Origin: an uncultured Hyphomicrobiales bacterium
GTDB taxonomy: Bacteria > Pseudomonadota > Alphaproteobacteria > Rhizobiales > Beijerinckiaceae
Length of the DNA: 64,000 nucleotides
Direction of reading: 5' to 3'
Assembly: GCA_903931945.1 (NCBI GenBank)
Contig: CAIZEI010000006.1
Coordinates: 1 to 64,000, forward strand
Each line of letters begins with the position of its first letter. Within the stretch, counting starts at the first letter, position 1. This document shows positions 1 to 9,665 of the stretch, piece by piece. A program made the position numbers and the translations under genes. The notes beneath the pieces were generated by a model, which was not told the DNA's origin, searched no databases, and saw only the letters and a program-made list of their open reading frames with translations.

Positions 1-59
1 CCTTCATTCACACGCGCAACGACCCGTTCGCGAAGGTCCATCGAATAGCTGTGACCCAT
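1..59 (-). mobile_element. 5' end of an IS630-family-like transposase, truncated by the window edge
   Basis: Minus-strand reading from the ATG at 57-59: MGHSYSMDLRERVVARVNEG, typical of IS630-type transposase N-termini (xxSxDLRERVVxxV). Shine-Dalgarno-like GGAGGTGG lies just upstream. Confidence 0.6.
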
Positions 60-168
60 GATCCACCTCCAATGACGGTGAATCACTTTCAAGCCGATTC
101 GGGAATCCCTTTCGATTCCTTTTTCAGGCACGATGCTCTAAAGTTCCGGCAATCTGTCCTGCGCGCCG

Positions 169-1212
169 TCAATCGATCGCGTAGCGGAAGCCGACTTTGA
201 CCTCTTTGGCGGAATAGGTCCCGGAGCCAACAGACGACAGGCCGGCAAGAGGTTGATAGGTCCCCATGTTGATGTAACGGAACCCGATATCGAGTTTGGC
301 ATGGTCTGACAGGGCGTAGGCAAATCCGGACATCAGCGACCAGGCGAAATTATACCGCGTGGCCTTGATCGTCTTGTTCCAGGCGGGCGGCGTTGAAAGC
401 GACACGACTGTTGAGGTGCCTGGAATTGTCGGTTGTGGCTTAAGAATCTGCCCGAAGGAATTAACCCAGACGAGCGGGGTGCCATTGGTCTCGGTCCATT
501 GGCCCGCCGTTGGCGCATAGAGCGCGCCTGAGTTGGTGTCATAATAATTTATGGACGCCTGTGACGCCAGCCGCGCAACGCCGACGCCGGCGCCAATATA
601 TGGCGTTATTCCCCGCCAGGTGCCCAGATCAATGTAACCATTCAGCATCGTCGTCATTGTATGCAATTGGGACGTCAGCGTCTGATTGCAGGTGCCGAGA
701 ATCTGATCCCAAACATAGCCGATGGGGGCGCTGGCCGCGTAGCTGATTTTTGAACCGTCCATTTCCGTGATTGTCGCTCCAGACGATCCCGCGCTCAGCA
801 CCTGCAAGGCGCCGTTGCCCCCGGTGCTGCCATTCGGGCATACAATCGGGCTGGCGCTTGTTGATGTGCTGGTCTGCATCTTGCGCATGTCAAGGGTAAA
901 ATCTGTACGGAACCAGCTGTTGATCTGATAGCCTGCGCCCAGATCGACAGACCAGGTGGATAGGTTCGGTTTGCTGGATCCGCCGGAGAATGCCGGCATT
1001 GTATCGAAGCCCACCCCTGCGTCGCCGCGCAGATACCATCCCGTGCCCAGCTCGACCGGGTCGGATGCCGTGACAGCAACCGGCTGGGGCTGGATGAGAT
1101 TTTGCAGCCAATCGCCGGCAAGCGCTGGCTTCGCCGCTGTAGCAGCGACCAAAGCAGCCAAAGCCAATCTTCGAAGGCCCATCATTCCAACTCCTGTCCA
1201 GACTGCCAACAC
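169..1212 (-). CDS. outer-membrane beta-barrel protein (Omp25/RopB-like porin family)
   Basis: Signal peptide, WYLRGDAGVGFD, GAGYQINSWFRTDFTLD, YIDLGTWRGITPYIGAGVGVA, C-terminal KVGFRYAID; paralogous to the next gene. Confidence 0.75.
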   Translation of the reverse strand: MLAVWTGVGMMGLRRLALAALVAATAAKPALAGDWLQNLIQPQPVAVTASDPVELGTGWYLRGDAGVGFDTMPAFSGGSSKPNLSTWSVDLGAGYQINSWFRTDFTLDMRKMQTSTSTSASPIVCPNGSTGGNGALQVLSAGSSGATITEMDGSKISYAASAPIGYVWDQILGTCNQTLTSQLHTMTTMLNGYIDLGTWRGITPYIGAGVGVARLASQASINYYDTNSGALYAPTAGQWTETNGTPLVWVNSFGQILKPQPTIPGTSTVVSLSTPPAWNKTIKATRYNFAWSLMSGFAYALSDHAKLDIGFRYINMGTYQPLAGLSSVGSGTYSAKEVKVGFRYAID

Positions 1213-1293
1213 AAGCGATTCCTTGCATCATGGCGCGCATTGATTAATCGGCGCTTAACTATAAAAACAAATTTTCTTTAAACTTCCCGGCAA

Positions 1294-1321
1294 TAAAAAA
1301 AGCGCGGGATTGGCCCGCGCT
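1294..1321 (-). terminator. Rho-independent terminator for the 1351-2520 gene
   Basis: Minus strand AGCGCGGG-CCAAT-CCCGCGCT followed by T7; perfect 8-bp stem. Confidence 0.85.
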
Positions 1322-1350
1322 CTTTGAATTAAGATGAGTTAAGAACTGGA

Positions 1351-2520
1351 TCAGTAATGCGCTTTCGGAGCGACGACCTGACCTGCGCCGTAACCGCCGC
1401 TGACTGGCTGACCCGCCGCATAGGCGCCGTTGTAGGCTTGCCCGCCGCCTGCTGAATAGGAGCCGGCGCCGCCGCTGGCGTAGCTGCCACCGCTGGCGTA
1501 GCTGCCGCCGCTGGCGCCATAACCGCCGCCGACAGTATGACCGCCCGCAGGATAGGCCGACGGCAGAACCGCGCCATCGGAGAAGGAGGAGGAAACGCCG
1601 AGATCGCCGAGCATCCAGCGCATACCGATATGCACTTCGTGCGATGAGGTCTTGAAGCTGATCTGTTCTAGTGGGCAGTTGGTGATCGTGAGGTTTGGTT
1701 GGCAAATGATCGAATTGGATTTGGCTGTGCCCATGTTCAGATAGCGGTAACCAATTTCCAGCTTGAGCCGTTTGTTGACATCCCACGCCACGCCCGTCAT
1801 CAGCGCCCATGCGAGGCTCGCATTGGTGCTTTCAGCAGCATAACCATAACCCCCGGCGCCTGTTATGCCGTTGGCGATGTAATTGATGCCGCCCTGATCG
1901 CGCAGCCCGTAGATGTGATGCGTTGCGACGCCGACGCCAGCTCCGATGTAGGGCGTCAGGCCAACCCAGGTGCCAAGATCGGCATAGCCATTGATCAAGA
2001 AGGCGTTGCTTTGAACGGTGCCGTTGTAGTTATCGCTGTTTCGCACAACCACGCCGTTGGCGTCGACAAATGGAGTCGTCTGCACGCCGCCGACAAAATT
2101 ATACCCTTGAAAGGATTCAACCCCCTGATAGGAGGCCCCTGTGCGCAGGGTTGCTGTCACATCAGCTCGCAACCAGCTGTTGAACTGATAGCCGAAACCG
2201 AGCGTGATCCCGGCTGTTGAATCGAAGTAGGCCATATCCTGGTTCAACCCGGGGGGCGTGGCGACATTGACCTTGGCGAATCTGGAGCTGGCGTTCACCG
2301 AATTGTATTCGACGCCAACGTCGCCGCGGATATACCAGCCGCCGGGATCGACCGGAGCTTCGATGATTGCGCCCCGCAAGGGCGCCATCGCAGGGGGCGG
2401 CGGCAATATATCGGCGGCCTCAGCGCTGAATGGCGCCAATATGGCGACCGTCATGAAACCAAAGGCTCTAATTGGACCCATCTGCAAAATCCCTTCGCGC
2501 ATGAGGGCGCGGACGCCCAA
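1351..2520 (-). CDS. outer-membrane beta-barrel protein with Gly/Ser/Ala/Tyr-rich C-terminal extension
   Basis: Same barrel motifs as the 169-1212 paralog (GWYIRGDVGVEYN, YADLGTWVGLTPYIGAGVGVA, EVHIGMRWML), followed by GGYGASGGSYASGGSYASGGAGSYSAGGG. Confidence 0.75.
   Translation of the reverse strand: MGVRALMREGILQMGPIRAFGFMTVAILAPFSAEAADILPPPPAMAPLRGAIIEAPVDPGGWYIRGDVGVEYNSVNASSRFAKVNVATPPGLNQDMAYFDSTAGITLGFGYQFNSWLRADVTATLRTGASYQGVESFQGYNFVGGVQTTPFVDANGVVVRNSDNYNGTVQSNAFLINGYADLGTWVGLTPYIGAGVGVATHHIYGLRDQGGINYIANGITGAGGYGYAAESTNASLAWALMTGVAWDVNKRLKLEIGYRYLNMGTAKSNSIICQPNLTITNCPLEQISFKTSSHEVHIGMRWMLGDLGVSSSFSDGAVLPSAYPAGGHTVGGGYGASGGSYASGGSYASGGAGSYSAGGGQAYNGAYAAGQPVSGGYGAGQVVAPKAHY
1471..1530 (-). 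repeat. short in-frame tandem repeat (~18 bp) encoding GGSYAS-type units
   Basis: Imperfect copies of ccgctggcgtagctgcc(a/g) within the C-terminal coding region. Confidence 0.6.
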
Positions 2521-2678
2521 AATCGTGACTTCGAAGGGAGCATGCGGGAAAACTCTTAAAGCAAGTTTAACACTAAAAATTAAGATTAACGCCGTCAGGC
2601 GAGCGTTAACGTTTCAAGGCCAGGCAAATGGCCCTGTCAAACAGCCGGACAATCGATGAATGCAGGTTTGTTCGAAGA

Positions 2679-4037
2679 TTATTCGGCCGCAACACGGTTG
2701 GCGGCGCCCGCAATCTCGGAGCAGATATCGTCAACCACCCGCTCGACCAACTCACGGTTGTCGCCTTCCGCCATCACCCGGATCACAGGTTCGGTGCCGG
2801 AAGGCCGAATCACCAGCCTCCCGGCTGAGCCGAGCCGGTCCTGACCATCGGCGATCGCTTTCTTGACCAAAGGACTGGCCAAAGGCGCCTCTCCTGCGTA
2901 ACGCATATTTTTCAGCAGTTGTGGCAACGGATCGAAGAGATGGCAAACCTGGCTGACAGGCTTTTGTTGCCGCTGGACAGCCGACAGAAGTTGCAGGGCG
3001 GACACCAGCCCGTCCCCTGTCGTCGTAAAATCGGATAAGACAATATGGCCGGATTGTTCGCCGCCTACATTGAACCCATGCTCCCGCATATATTCCAGCA
3101 CATAGCGATCGCCGACCTGCGTTCGCGGCATTTCGAGCCCTATCGAGGCCAGATACCGTTCAAGGCCAAGGTTGGACATGACGGTGGTCACAATTCCCGG
3201 TTTTGAAAGCCGCCCGTCCTCCGCCCAGGTTTTGGCGACCACGGCCATCAACTGGTCGCCATCGACAAGCTGGCCACGCTCATCCACCACAAGCACGCGA
3301 TCTGCGTCGCCATCGAGCGCAATCCCGATATCTGCGCGCATTTCGCGAACTTTATGAATCAGCGCGTCCGGTGACGTCGAGCCGACTTCGTGATTGATAT
3401 TGAACCCGTTGGGCTCATCCCCGATGGTGAAAACCTCGGCGCCCAGCTCCCACAGAGCCTCCGGCGCCACCTTGTAGGCTGCGCCGTGGGCGCAATCGAG
3501 CACGATGCGCAAACCATCCAGCGACATGTTGCGCGGCAGCGTGCGCTTGGCGAATTCAATATAGCGGGCATGGACGCTCTCAACGCGCTTGGCGCGTCCC
3601 AGATCGCGCGATTTGGACAGCTGCGAGGACAGGTCCTTCTGCAACATGACTTCAATTTCAGCTTCAACCTCATCGGACAGCTTGAACCCGTCCGGGCCGA
3701 ACAGCTTGATGCCATTGTCCTCGAACGAGTTGTGAGAGGCGGAAATCATCACGCCGAGGTCGGCGCGCATCGAGCGCGTCAGCATCGCCACTGCCGGGGT
3801 GGGTATCGGGCCCAGCAGCAGGACATCCATGCCGACCGAGGTGAACCCGGCGACCATGGCGTATTCAATCATATAGCCCGATAGACGCGTGTCCTTGCCG
3901 ATCACCACGCGATGCCGATGCTCGCCGCGCTGGAAGGCCAGGCCCGCCGCCTGGCCAACCTTGAGCGCCAGCTCAGGCGTGATGGTTCCGTTGGCCTTGC
4001 CGCGGATGCCGTCTGTGCCGAAGTATTTTCTTGCCAT
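2679..4037 (-). CDS. glmM: phosphoglucosamine mutase
   Basis: [16 protein letters not shown], catalytic [47 protein letters not shown]. Confidence 0.97.
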   Translation of the reverse strand: MARKYFGTDGIRGKANGTITPELALKVGQAAGLAFQRGEHRHRVVIGKDTRLSGYMIEYAMVAGFTSVGMDVLLLGPIPTPAVAMLTRSMRADLGVMISASHNSFEDNGIKLFGPDGFKLSDEVEAEIEVMLQKDLSSQLSKSRDLGRAKRVESVHARYIEFAKRTLPRNMSLDGLRIVLDCAHGAAYKVAPEALWELGAEVFTIGDEPNGFNINHEVGSTSPDALIHKVREMRADIGIALDGDADRVLVVDERGQLVDGDQLMAVVAKTWAEDGRLSKPGIVTTVMSNLGLERYLASIGLEMPRTQVGDRYVLEYMREHGFNVGGEQSGHIVLSDFTTTGDGLVSALQLLSAVQRQQKPVSQVCHLFDPLPQLLKNMRYAGEAPLASPLVKKAIADGQDRLGSAGRLVIRPSGTEPVIRVMAEGDNRELVERVVDDICSEIAGAANRVAAE

Positions 4038-4197
4038 CGATGAAATCCTTCAGCTCGCGCGGGCGCGGCGGCAGGGACGAATGATTCTATTGATTTTCTA
4101 ACACATCGGCGGCGATCGCAAAACTTGCTGACCGACGGAAATGCCTTCATTATGAACGCCTCCAGAACTTAAGCGCCGACTCCAAAGGAGGCCTCCC

Positions 4198-4551
4198 ATG
4201 AAGGTTTCGATCTATCACAACCCCAACTGCGGAACGTCGCGCAAAGTTCTCGGCCTGCTTCGGGATCGCGGCATCGAGCCTCAGGTGATCGAATATCTGA
4301 AAACGCCACCATCGCGCGAGCGGATGGAAACGATGCTGCGGGAAATGGGCCTGACGCCGCGCCAAATTCTTCGCCCGCGCACCGCATTGCACGTTGAACT
4401 TGGCCTCGACAACCCTGATTTGCCTGACACCGCCATTCTCGATGCGCTGGAGGCGCATCCCGTTCTGATGGAGCGCCCGGTTGTCGTCGCCCCGGCTGGC
4501 GTGCGGATCTGCCGCCCGGCGGAGCGGCTGAATGAAATTGTGCCGGCCTGA
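4198..4551 (+). CDS. arsC: ArsC/YffB-family arsenate reductase (glutaredoxin type)
   Basis: MKVSIYHNPNCGTSRKVLGLLRDRGIEPQVIEYLKTPPS and C-terminal LMERPVVV. Confidence 0.85.
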   Translation: MKVSIYHNPNCGTSRKVLGLLRDRGIEPQVIEYLKTPPSRERMETMLREMGLTPRQILRPRTALHVELGLDNPDLPDTAILDALEAHPVLMERPVVVAPAGVRICRPAERLNEIVPA

Positions 4552-4588
4552 CTCGCAGACGAAATCAGATCGGAGCCGGCGCTGCGCC

Positions 4589-5110
4589 CTATCCCTTGAA
4601 GTCAGGCGAGGTTTCTTTCTGCTCCAGAACGGACGCCAGTTGCTCGATGATCGGGATATGGATGAAGGCCGCCCATCTGGCCGGGTTTTCGGGCGGGTCG
4701 AGATTGAAATGCTGATGTTCGACGCCGCCTGGCCGCAACGGCAACAACACGACATCGCCCTTTTTCCAGTCGAGGCGCTGGCCATCGACCACTGAATAAC
4801 CGCGCCCGCGCAGGACATAGATCACCAGTCCGCCCTGATGCTTGTGGCGACCGGAAAACGTGCGGATTTCGTGCATGAACACGCGCCACTGCTGCAACGG
4901 CGCATCATGATAGAAAGTGGGGTCGAGGAAGAATTTCAGTTTGCCTTGCCGGGCCTGAAACACTTCGCGTTCATCGTCCCTGATCACCACCGGACCATTG
5001 GCCATGCGATCGGCGAATTCCTTGCGGTATTTCAGTGTGCGCTCATAGGGATTGTCCTGAATGGGGGGGCGTTCGCGCTCGCGTGTGCGTTCAACTTCCG
5101 CCATGACCAT
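4589..5110 (-). CDS. cupin-domain protein
   Basis: GRHKHQGGLVIYVLRGRGYSVVDGQRLDWKKGDVVLLP...EHQHFNLD; homologous in motif to the cupins at 15508 and 16115. Confidence 0.75.
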   Translation of the reverse strand: MVMAEVERTRERERPPIQDNPYERTLKYRKEFADRMANGPVVIRDDEREVFQARQGKLKFFLDPTFYHDAPLQQWRVFMHEIRTFSGRHKHQGGLVIYVLRGRGYSVVDGQRLDWKKGDVVLLPLRPGGVEHQHFNLDPPENPARWAAFIHIPIIEQLASVLEQKETSPDFKG

Positions 5111-5128
5111 ATCCTCCTCGACGGCATT

Positions 5129-6208
5129 TTACTTTTGCGACGACGGCTTGATCTCGTTGATCGTGCCCTTCGCTGCAATGATGAGCTTGATCCTATCGAT
5201 AATTTTGCGCGGCGCCGAGACAATTTTTGTCGCAATCTCAGATGCCTGATCGGCATTCAGGGGATCAAGATCGACGCCAACCTTTTTGGCGTCCTCAATG
5301 AATGCGGAATCGCGGACCATGGCCTGGAAGCCCATACGCAAAACCTGCCGTGCGTCGGGGTTCATATCGGGCGGTCCGGCGAGGGGGCCGTCGAGTGACG
5401 CTGCGACGCTGACAAACTCATAGATCGCACGCTGCTCGTCGTTTTTTGCCAGTTCTGTTAGCAACGGAACATCGGGCAGATCGGTTTCCTTGCGCAGGCC
5501 GATCTGCACAATGGGAATAATTTTTTTGTCGCGCACCCAATCGGGATGTTCGGATTTCCAGGAGGCCCATTGATTGGAGCCGCGTCCTTCAAGCTCGCCC
5601 TGCTCGATGCCATGGTCGATGGCGACGCCGCTGCCATAGCCTGTCACAAGGCGGATTCTTGTGCCTGCCAGCGCGTTGAGCAGCACCGGATAGACCCATG
5701 TTGTGCCAACGACGCTGACCGCGCCCATGACAATGTCGCGATTCGTCGCCTCGGCGAGGGTTTTAACACCCGTTGTGTGCCAGACCGCGACGATATCAAC
5801 GCTTTGGCTAAGCGCGCCAATCCAGGTCAGTTCGGCCGATTTGAAGCGCACGCCGGGCGCCTCGATCGCCTCATAAAAGGGCATGGATTTATTGAAGGTA
5901 GCGAGCGTCGTGCCATCCTTCGGAGCGAGTTCCTGTATGTAATTGACCGCCTGCACGCCTGAGGCGCCGGGCATGTTGGCCACCACAATCGAGGGTTTGC
6001 CGGGCAGGAAGTCGCCCAGATGCCGGGACATCAGGCGCGCGTAATTGTCGTAGTAGCCGCCCGCCACCGAGCCTGCGAGGATACGAATGGATTTGTTGCG
6101 GAAGAGTTCCTGGGAATGCGCGCCGCCGCCGGGCGCGCATGCCGCCGTCAACGCGGCAATCGCCAGCGCGCGCAGGCGCCGATTGTTGTGTCGATCGAAG
6201 CTCCCCAT
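5129..6208 (-). CDS. TctC/Bug-type tripartite tricarboxylate transporter substrate-binding protein
   Basis: Signal peptide, IRILAGSVAGGYYDNYARLMSRHLGDFLPGKPSIVVANMPGASGVQAVNY. Start placed at internal Met 6208 of the longer ORF. Confidence 0.8.
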   Translation of the reverse strand: MGSFDRHNNRRLRALAIAALTAACAPGGGAHSQELFRNKSIRILAGSVAGGYYDNYARLMSRHLGDFLPGKPSIVVANMPGASGVQAVNYIQELAPKDGTTLATFNKSMPFYEAIEAPGVRFKSAELTWIGALSQSVDIVAVWHTTGVKTLAEATNRDIVMGAVSVVGTTWVYPVLLNALAGTRIRLVTGYGSGVAIDHGIEQGELEGRGSNQWASWKSEHPDWVRDKKIIPIVQIGLRKETDLPDVPLLTELAKNDEQRAIYEFVSVAASLDGPLAGPPDMNPDARQVLRMGFQAMVRDSAFIEDAKKVGVDLDPLNADQASEIATKIVSAPRKIIDRIKLIIAAKGTINEIKPSSQK

Positions 6209-6230
6209 CGCTTTCTCCCATGTCGCCTGT

Positions 6231-7013
6231 TTATTTGGCGTGCGGCGCATTGGCGCCCGACGCCAGCGCGGGATGTAATTTATCGCGCGCGATCCGCTCT
6301 TCAAGCAGGCGACGGAAAAAGCGGGTCGGGACGCGACCCGACGGCCAGTTGCTGGAATTAGCAAGTAGCGAGCCCTGTCGTTTCACCCGATAGGCGTAGC
6401 CCGCACCAGGAACGATGCGCATCATTACGCCCGCCTCCTGTAGCGCAATGTTCCAGGCCCAATCCTCAAAAGGATTTTTATTATCGATTGCAGGATAAGG
6501 AATCGATAACGCCAATTCCCGGCCAATGATGCAGCAGGCGGGCCAAAGATTGACTGCAGCCAGCTTCAGCGCGCCCGCCGTTATATCGATTTCTGAAGGG
6601 CGCCATATCGAAGCGAAACGTCCAAAACTGAGAACCAGTTCCGGACGCCACGCGAAACGTCCAGGATGCGCAAGCGCCATAGCCAGTCCCGATGACAGCC
6701 AATTGGACATATACAGATCGTCGCCATCCATAATTGCAACAAATTTGCCGCATGCGTCATTGATGGCGGCGTTTCGGACGCGACCGAGATCGCCGAAATC
6801 AAGCTTCATCGCGCGCGCGCCGACGGCCTGCCATCGTCCAACAATTTCGCGTGTGAGATCGTCAGGTCTGTCCAACGTAAAAATCACTTCGCAAGTGTAA
6901 CCATCTCGAGTTGCGCGCTTGATTGCGCGATCAATCGAGACAAGCGTTGGATGCGCGAGCAATCCCTCGCGATGGAACGTGACAATGACCGAGAGATCGG
7001 GCTTCGCGCTCAT
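6231..7013 (-). CDS. family 2 glycosyltransferase
   Basis: PDLSVIVTFHREGLLAHPTLVSID, IMDGDDL, FEDWAWN; ATGA overlap with the gene upstream. Confidence 0.8.
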   Translation of the reverse strand: MSAKPDLSVIVTFHREGLLAHPTLVSIDRAIKRATRDGYTCEVIFTLDRPDDLTREIVGRWQAVGARAMKLDFGDLGRVRNAAINDACGKFVAIMDGDDLYMSNWLSSGLAMALAHPGRFAWRPELVLSFGRFASIWRPSEIDITAGALKLAAVNLWPACCIIGRELALSIPYPAIDNKNPFEDWAWNIALQEAGVMMRIVPGAGYAYRVKRQGSLLANSSNWPSGRVPTRFFRRLLEERIARDKLHPALASGANAPHAK

Positions 7014-7768
7014 GGCCTGAGCATAACGACATTGTTGCTATCGCGCGCGATCCGCTCTTCAAGCAGGCGACGGAAGTATTGGGTTGGCTGACGTCCGAGC
7101 GGATATTTGACCGAATTGATCTGGTGAATGGAGCCCTGCCGTTTCCCGCGATATGCCAAACCGGTTCCCGGAACGATCCGATTCACGATTCCCGCCTCGA
7201 CGATGGCGATGCTCCACGCCCAATCCTCAAACGGGAATTTTCCGTCAATCGGCGGGTATGGGACTTCGAGAGCAAGATCGCGACGTATGACACAATATGC
7301 CGGCCAGCATCCGGAGTCCGCGACCTTGAGCGTCTCGTCTTGCTCGTCCAATTCCCGCGGCGCCCAGATCTGGCCAAATCGCTCGAATTGCAAAACGAGT
7401 TCCGGTCTCCAGACAGATCGGCCAGGGTTGTCATGCGCGTGACGAATAGCCGTGTGCAACCATTCGGACCCACAAAGATCGTCCCCGTCCAGAATGGCCA
7501 CGAATTCGCCTTGCGCCGCTGCGATTGCCGCGTTCCGCACGCGCGCAACGTCGCCCGCCTGAAATGTCAGGATGCGCGCCTCGAATCCTTTCCATCCCTC
7601 GACAATCTCGCGCGTGAGGTCGTCGGGCCGATCGAGCGTGAGAATAGCTTCGCAGGCAAAGCCGGCCTGCCCGGCCCGTTGGATTGCGCGCTGAATAGAG
7701 ACCAGCGCCGGGTGCGCAAGCAATCCCTCGCGATGGAAGGTGACGATGACCGATAGATCAGGTCGCAT
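7010..7768 (-). CDS. family 2 glycosyltransferase, tandem paralog of 6231-7013
   Basis: MRPDLSVIVTFHREGLLAHPALVSIQRAI, ILDGDDL, PFEDWAWS. ORF track extends to 7999, but the Met at 7768 aligns with the paralog. Confidence 0.8.
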   Translation of the reverse strand: MRPDLSVIVTFHREGLLAHPALVSIQRAIQRAGQAGFACEAILTLDRPDDLTREIVEGWKGFEARILTFQAGDVARVRNAAIAAAQGEFVAILDGDDLCGSEWLHTAIRHAHDNPGRSVWRPELVLQFERFGQIWAPRELDEQDETLKVADSGCWPAYCVIRRDLALEVPYPPIDGKFPFEDWAWSIAIVEAGIVNRIVPGTGLAYRGKRQGSIHQINSVKYPLGRQPTQYFRRLLEERIARDSNNVVMLRP

Positions 7769-9494
7769 CTTCGCCCCCCAGAAAATCGCCAGGACCACTG
7801 ATGGCGTTATAAAACACCGCTGGCGTGTCGCGTTCGACGATGGTTGCTGCGAGGGCGAGCGCCTGCGCGCGCGCATGCTCAAGATTTGCGGCGATTTCGT
7901 TGAGGGCTGCGACATAGGGCGCGGGATCATCGGTGGAGTCGATAAGCCATGCGCGGTTATCGAGAATTTCGTTAACGCCGCCAACGTTCGATGCAACAAT
8001 CGGGAAGCCGTTGGTCGCCTGCTCGATCAGCACGTTCGGACGCCCCTCATGCAATGATGTGAACAGGAATGCGTCGTATTCAGAGAGCGGCAATTCGCCG
8101 AGGTCGCCATAGGGACCGCGCAATCGCACCCGGGAATCCGATACGGCAAACGTCTCCACGAAAGCGCGCAAGGGCCCTTCGCCCCAAATATCGAATCTCA
8201 TCGAGGCGGGACAATTTTTTAATATTGCAGCCAGGAGCGGCAGGTTCTTTTGGCGTGCAAATCTTCCGGTCCAGAAGACACGCAGAGAAACGTCGGCAGG
8301 CTTTGTCGATGAATGTTGCACAGCGACCGACGCCATGGCGGGGGTTAGTGCAACCCCGAACTTGTCGCAGAGCGATGCGGGAACGCCATAGACCCTGCAA
8401 ACATAGTCAATCGCAGTGTGGTTATCGCTATAGAGCCGGCGCAAAATCGGCAAAGCTTCGCGAATGTGCGTGTCGATGAACGCCATTGGATAGCCATCAT
8501 TGTCGAAATCCTGACAAAAAATATAAGCATAGAGATCAGCGTTTGCGGCCATTCGCGGGCCATATTGCCGGTACGCCTCCCAGCACGACGCCGAATTGAC
8601 GTTAAGGACCTTTTTGGGGCGGAAATGCCGGACGACGTGGTCGATGAATTCCGCACGTTGTCCAAGCGCCAACGCCGGCCACCGCGATGCAAAACTCACA
8701 ACCTCGATTTCGGGTGGCAACCACGCGCGCGTCGATTCTTCCGTCGTCTCTGTCAACAACATCAGAAAATGTCCGCCAAGCCCATGCTCAACCGCCATGC
8801 GCGCAATCAATGCGACAATTTTATCCGACCCGCCACGGCTCATCCAGGGCGCACACAGGATATGATCGGGCGCGGCCCGAAGCGTGTTGAACAATTCGCG
8901 AAACGCCTCCCAAACCGGCCCTGATGGCTCGTTGCAAATGTAAGGCAACATTTCTGGATCGCGCAGGACGGGATCGGAATCGAAGGCTGGGTCTATGCCG
9001 TTGAGGTCGGCGATGAGTTCGCGTGTTGCGCTCAGCGCTTCGGGTGGAAGGCACGGAAGTTGGCCATGCGCCTTGCCCAGACGCAGATAATGAAGCAGCG
9101 CGTTGGTGTTTTCGTCGCGAATGTAGATGTTGCGATACCACCTGGTCCGGAAACCAGGCCCGGGGTCTCGACCTTCGACTGCTCCGCGCTCCAGGAAATG
9201 CGTCAACGGGTCTAATCCAGCCGCAGCAACGTCAGCATTTTTTCGCAGGTAATAAGCCGCGTCAAACAGACCCGATTTGACGATGAGGGCCTTGTCCTCC
9301 GGGGAGAGCGGCAACGGTCCGGGGCGCCTGCCTTCCAATATTCCGTCATTGATAAAATGTATCCACGGATCGACTCCCGCAGCGGCGACGTCAGGGTTTG
9401 CACGCAAATAATAGGCGGCGTCGAACGCGCCTGTATAGCGCCAGCCGGCGTGAAGTCGTGCAAACAGCGCGGTTAGCCACATCGCGAAGCGCAT
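7758..9494 (-). CDS. GT-B (family 4-like) glycosyltransferase with N-terminal FDAAYYLRxNPDV repeats
   Basis: Two copies of FDAAYYLR(A/K)N(P/A)DVAAAGxDPxxHFxxxGxxEGRxPGP; C-terminal VFWTGRFARQKNLPLL...SLHEGRPNVLIEQATNGFPIVASNVGGVNEIL. Start uncertain (ORF open to 9629). Confidence 0.75.
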   Translation of the reverse strand: MRFAMWLTALFARLHAGWRYTGAFDAAYYLRANPDVAAAGVDPWIHFINDGILEGRRPGPLPLSPEDKALIVKSGLFDAAYYLRKNADVAAAGLDPLTHFLERGAVEGRDPGPGFRTRWYRNIYIRDENTNALLHYLRLGKAHGQLPCLPPEALSATRELIADLNGIDPAFDSDPVLRDPEMLPYICNEPSGPVWEAFRELFNTLRAAPDHILCAPWMSRGGSDKIVALIARMAVEHGLGGHFLMLLTETTEESTRAWLPPEIEVVSFASRWPALALGQRAEFIDHVVRHFRPKKVLNVNSASCWEAYRQYGPRMAANADLYAYIFCQDFDNDGYPMAFIDTHIREALPILRRLYSDNHTAIDYVCRVYGVPASLCDKFGVALTPAMASVAVQHSSTKPADVSLRVFWTGRFARQKNLPLLAAILKNCPASMRFDIWGEGPLRAFVETFAVSDSRVRLRGPYGDLGELPLSEYDAFLFTSLHEGRPNVLIEQATNGFPIVASNVGGVNEILDNRAWLIDSTDDPAPYVAALNEIAANLEHARAQALALAATIVERDTPAVFYNAISGPGDFLGGEDAT

Positions 9495-9665
9495 TCTGGA
9501 AAATGACAGGAAGACAATGACGCGCGTCTCCGCCGCGAATGAGGAGTCCAATCGCGTTTTATGGGAAGGTTGCGATGAAATCCAGTGGCGGACAGGCGTT
9601 CGCCGCAACGAGCCTGAACAGTGCGGCAAACGTCGCGCGGGCGCGCCTTGTGAGGCCCGTCCCCA

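Noticed and set aside
1471-1530. CRISPR-like short repeats
   Set aside because: Contiguous, in-frame and without spacers; protein-coding tandem repeat. No CRISPR array elsewhere.
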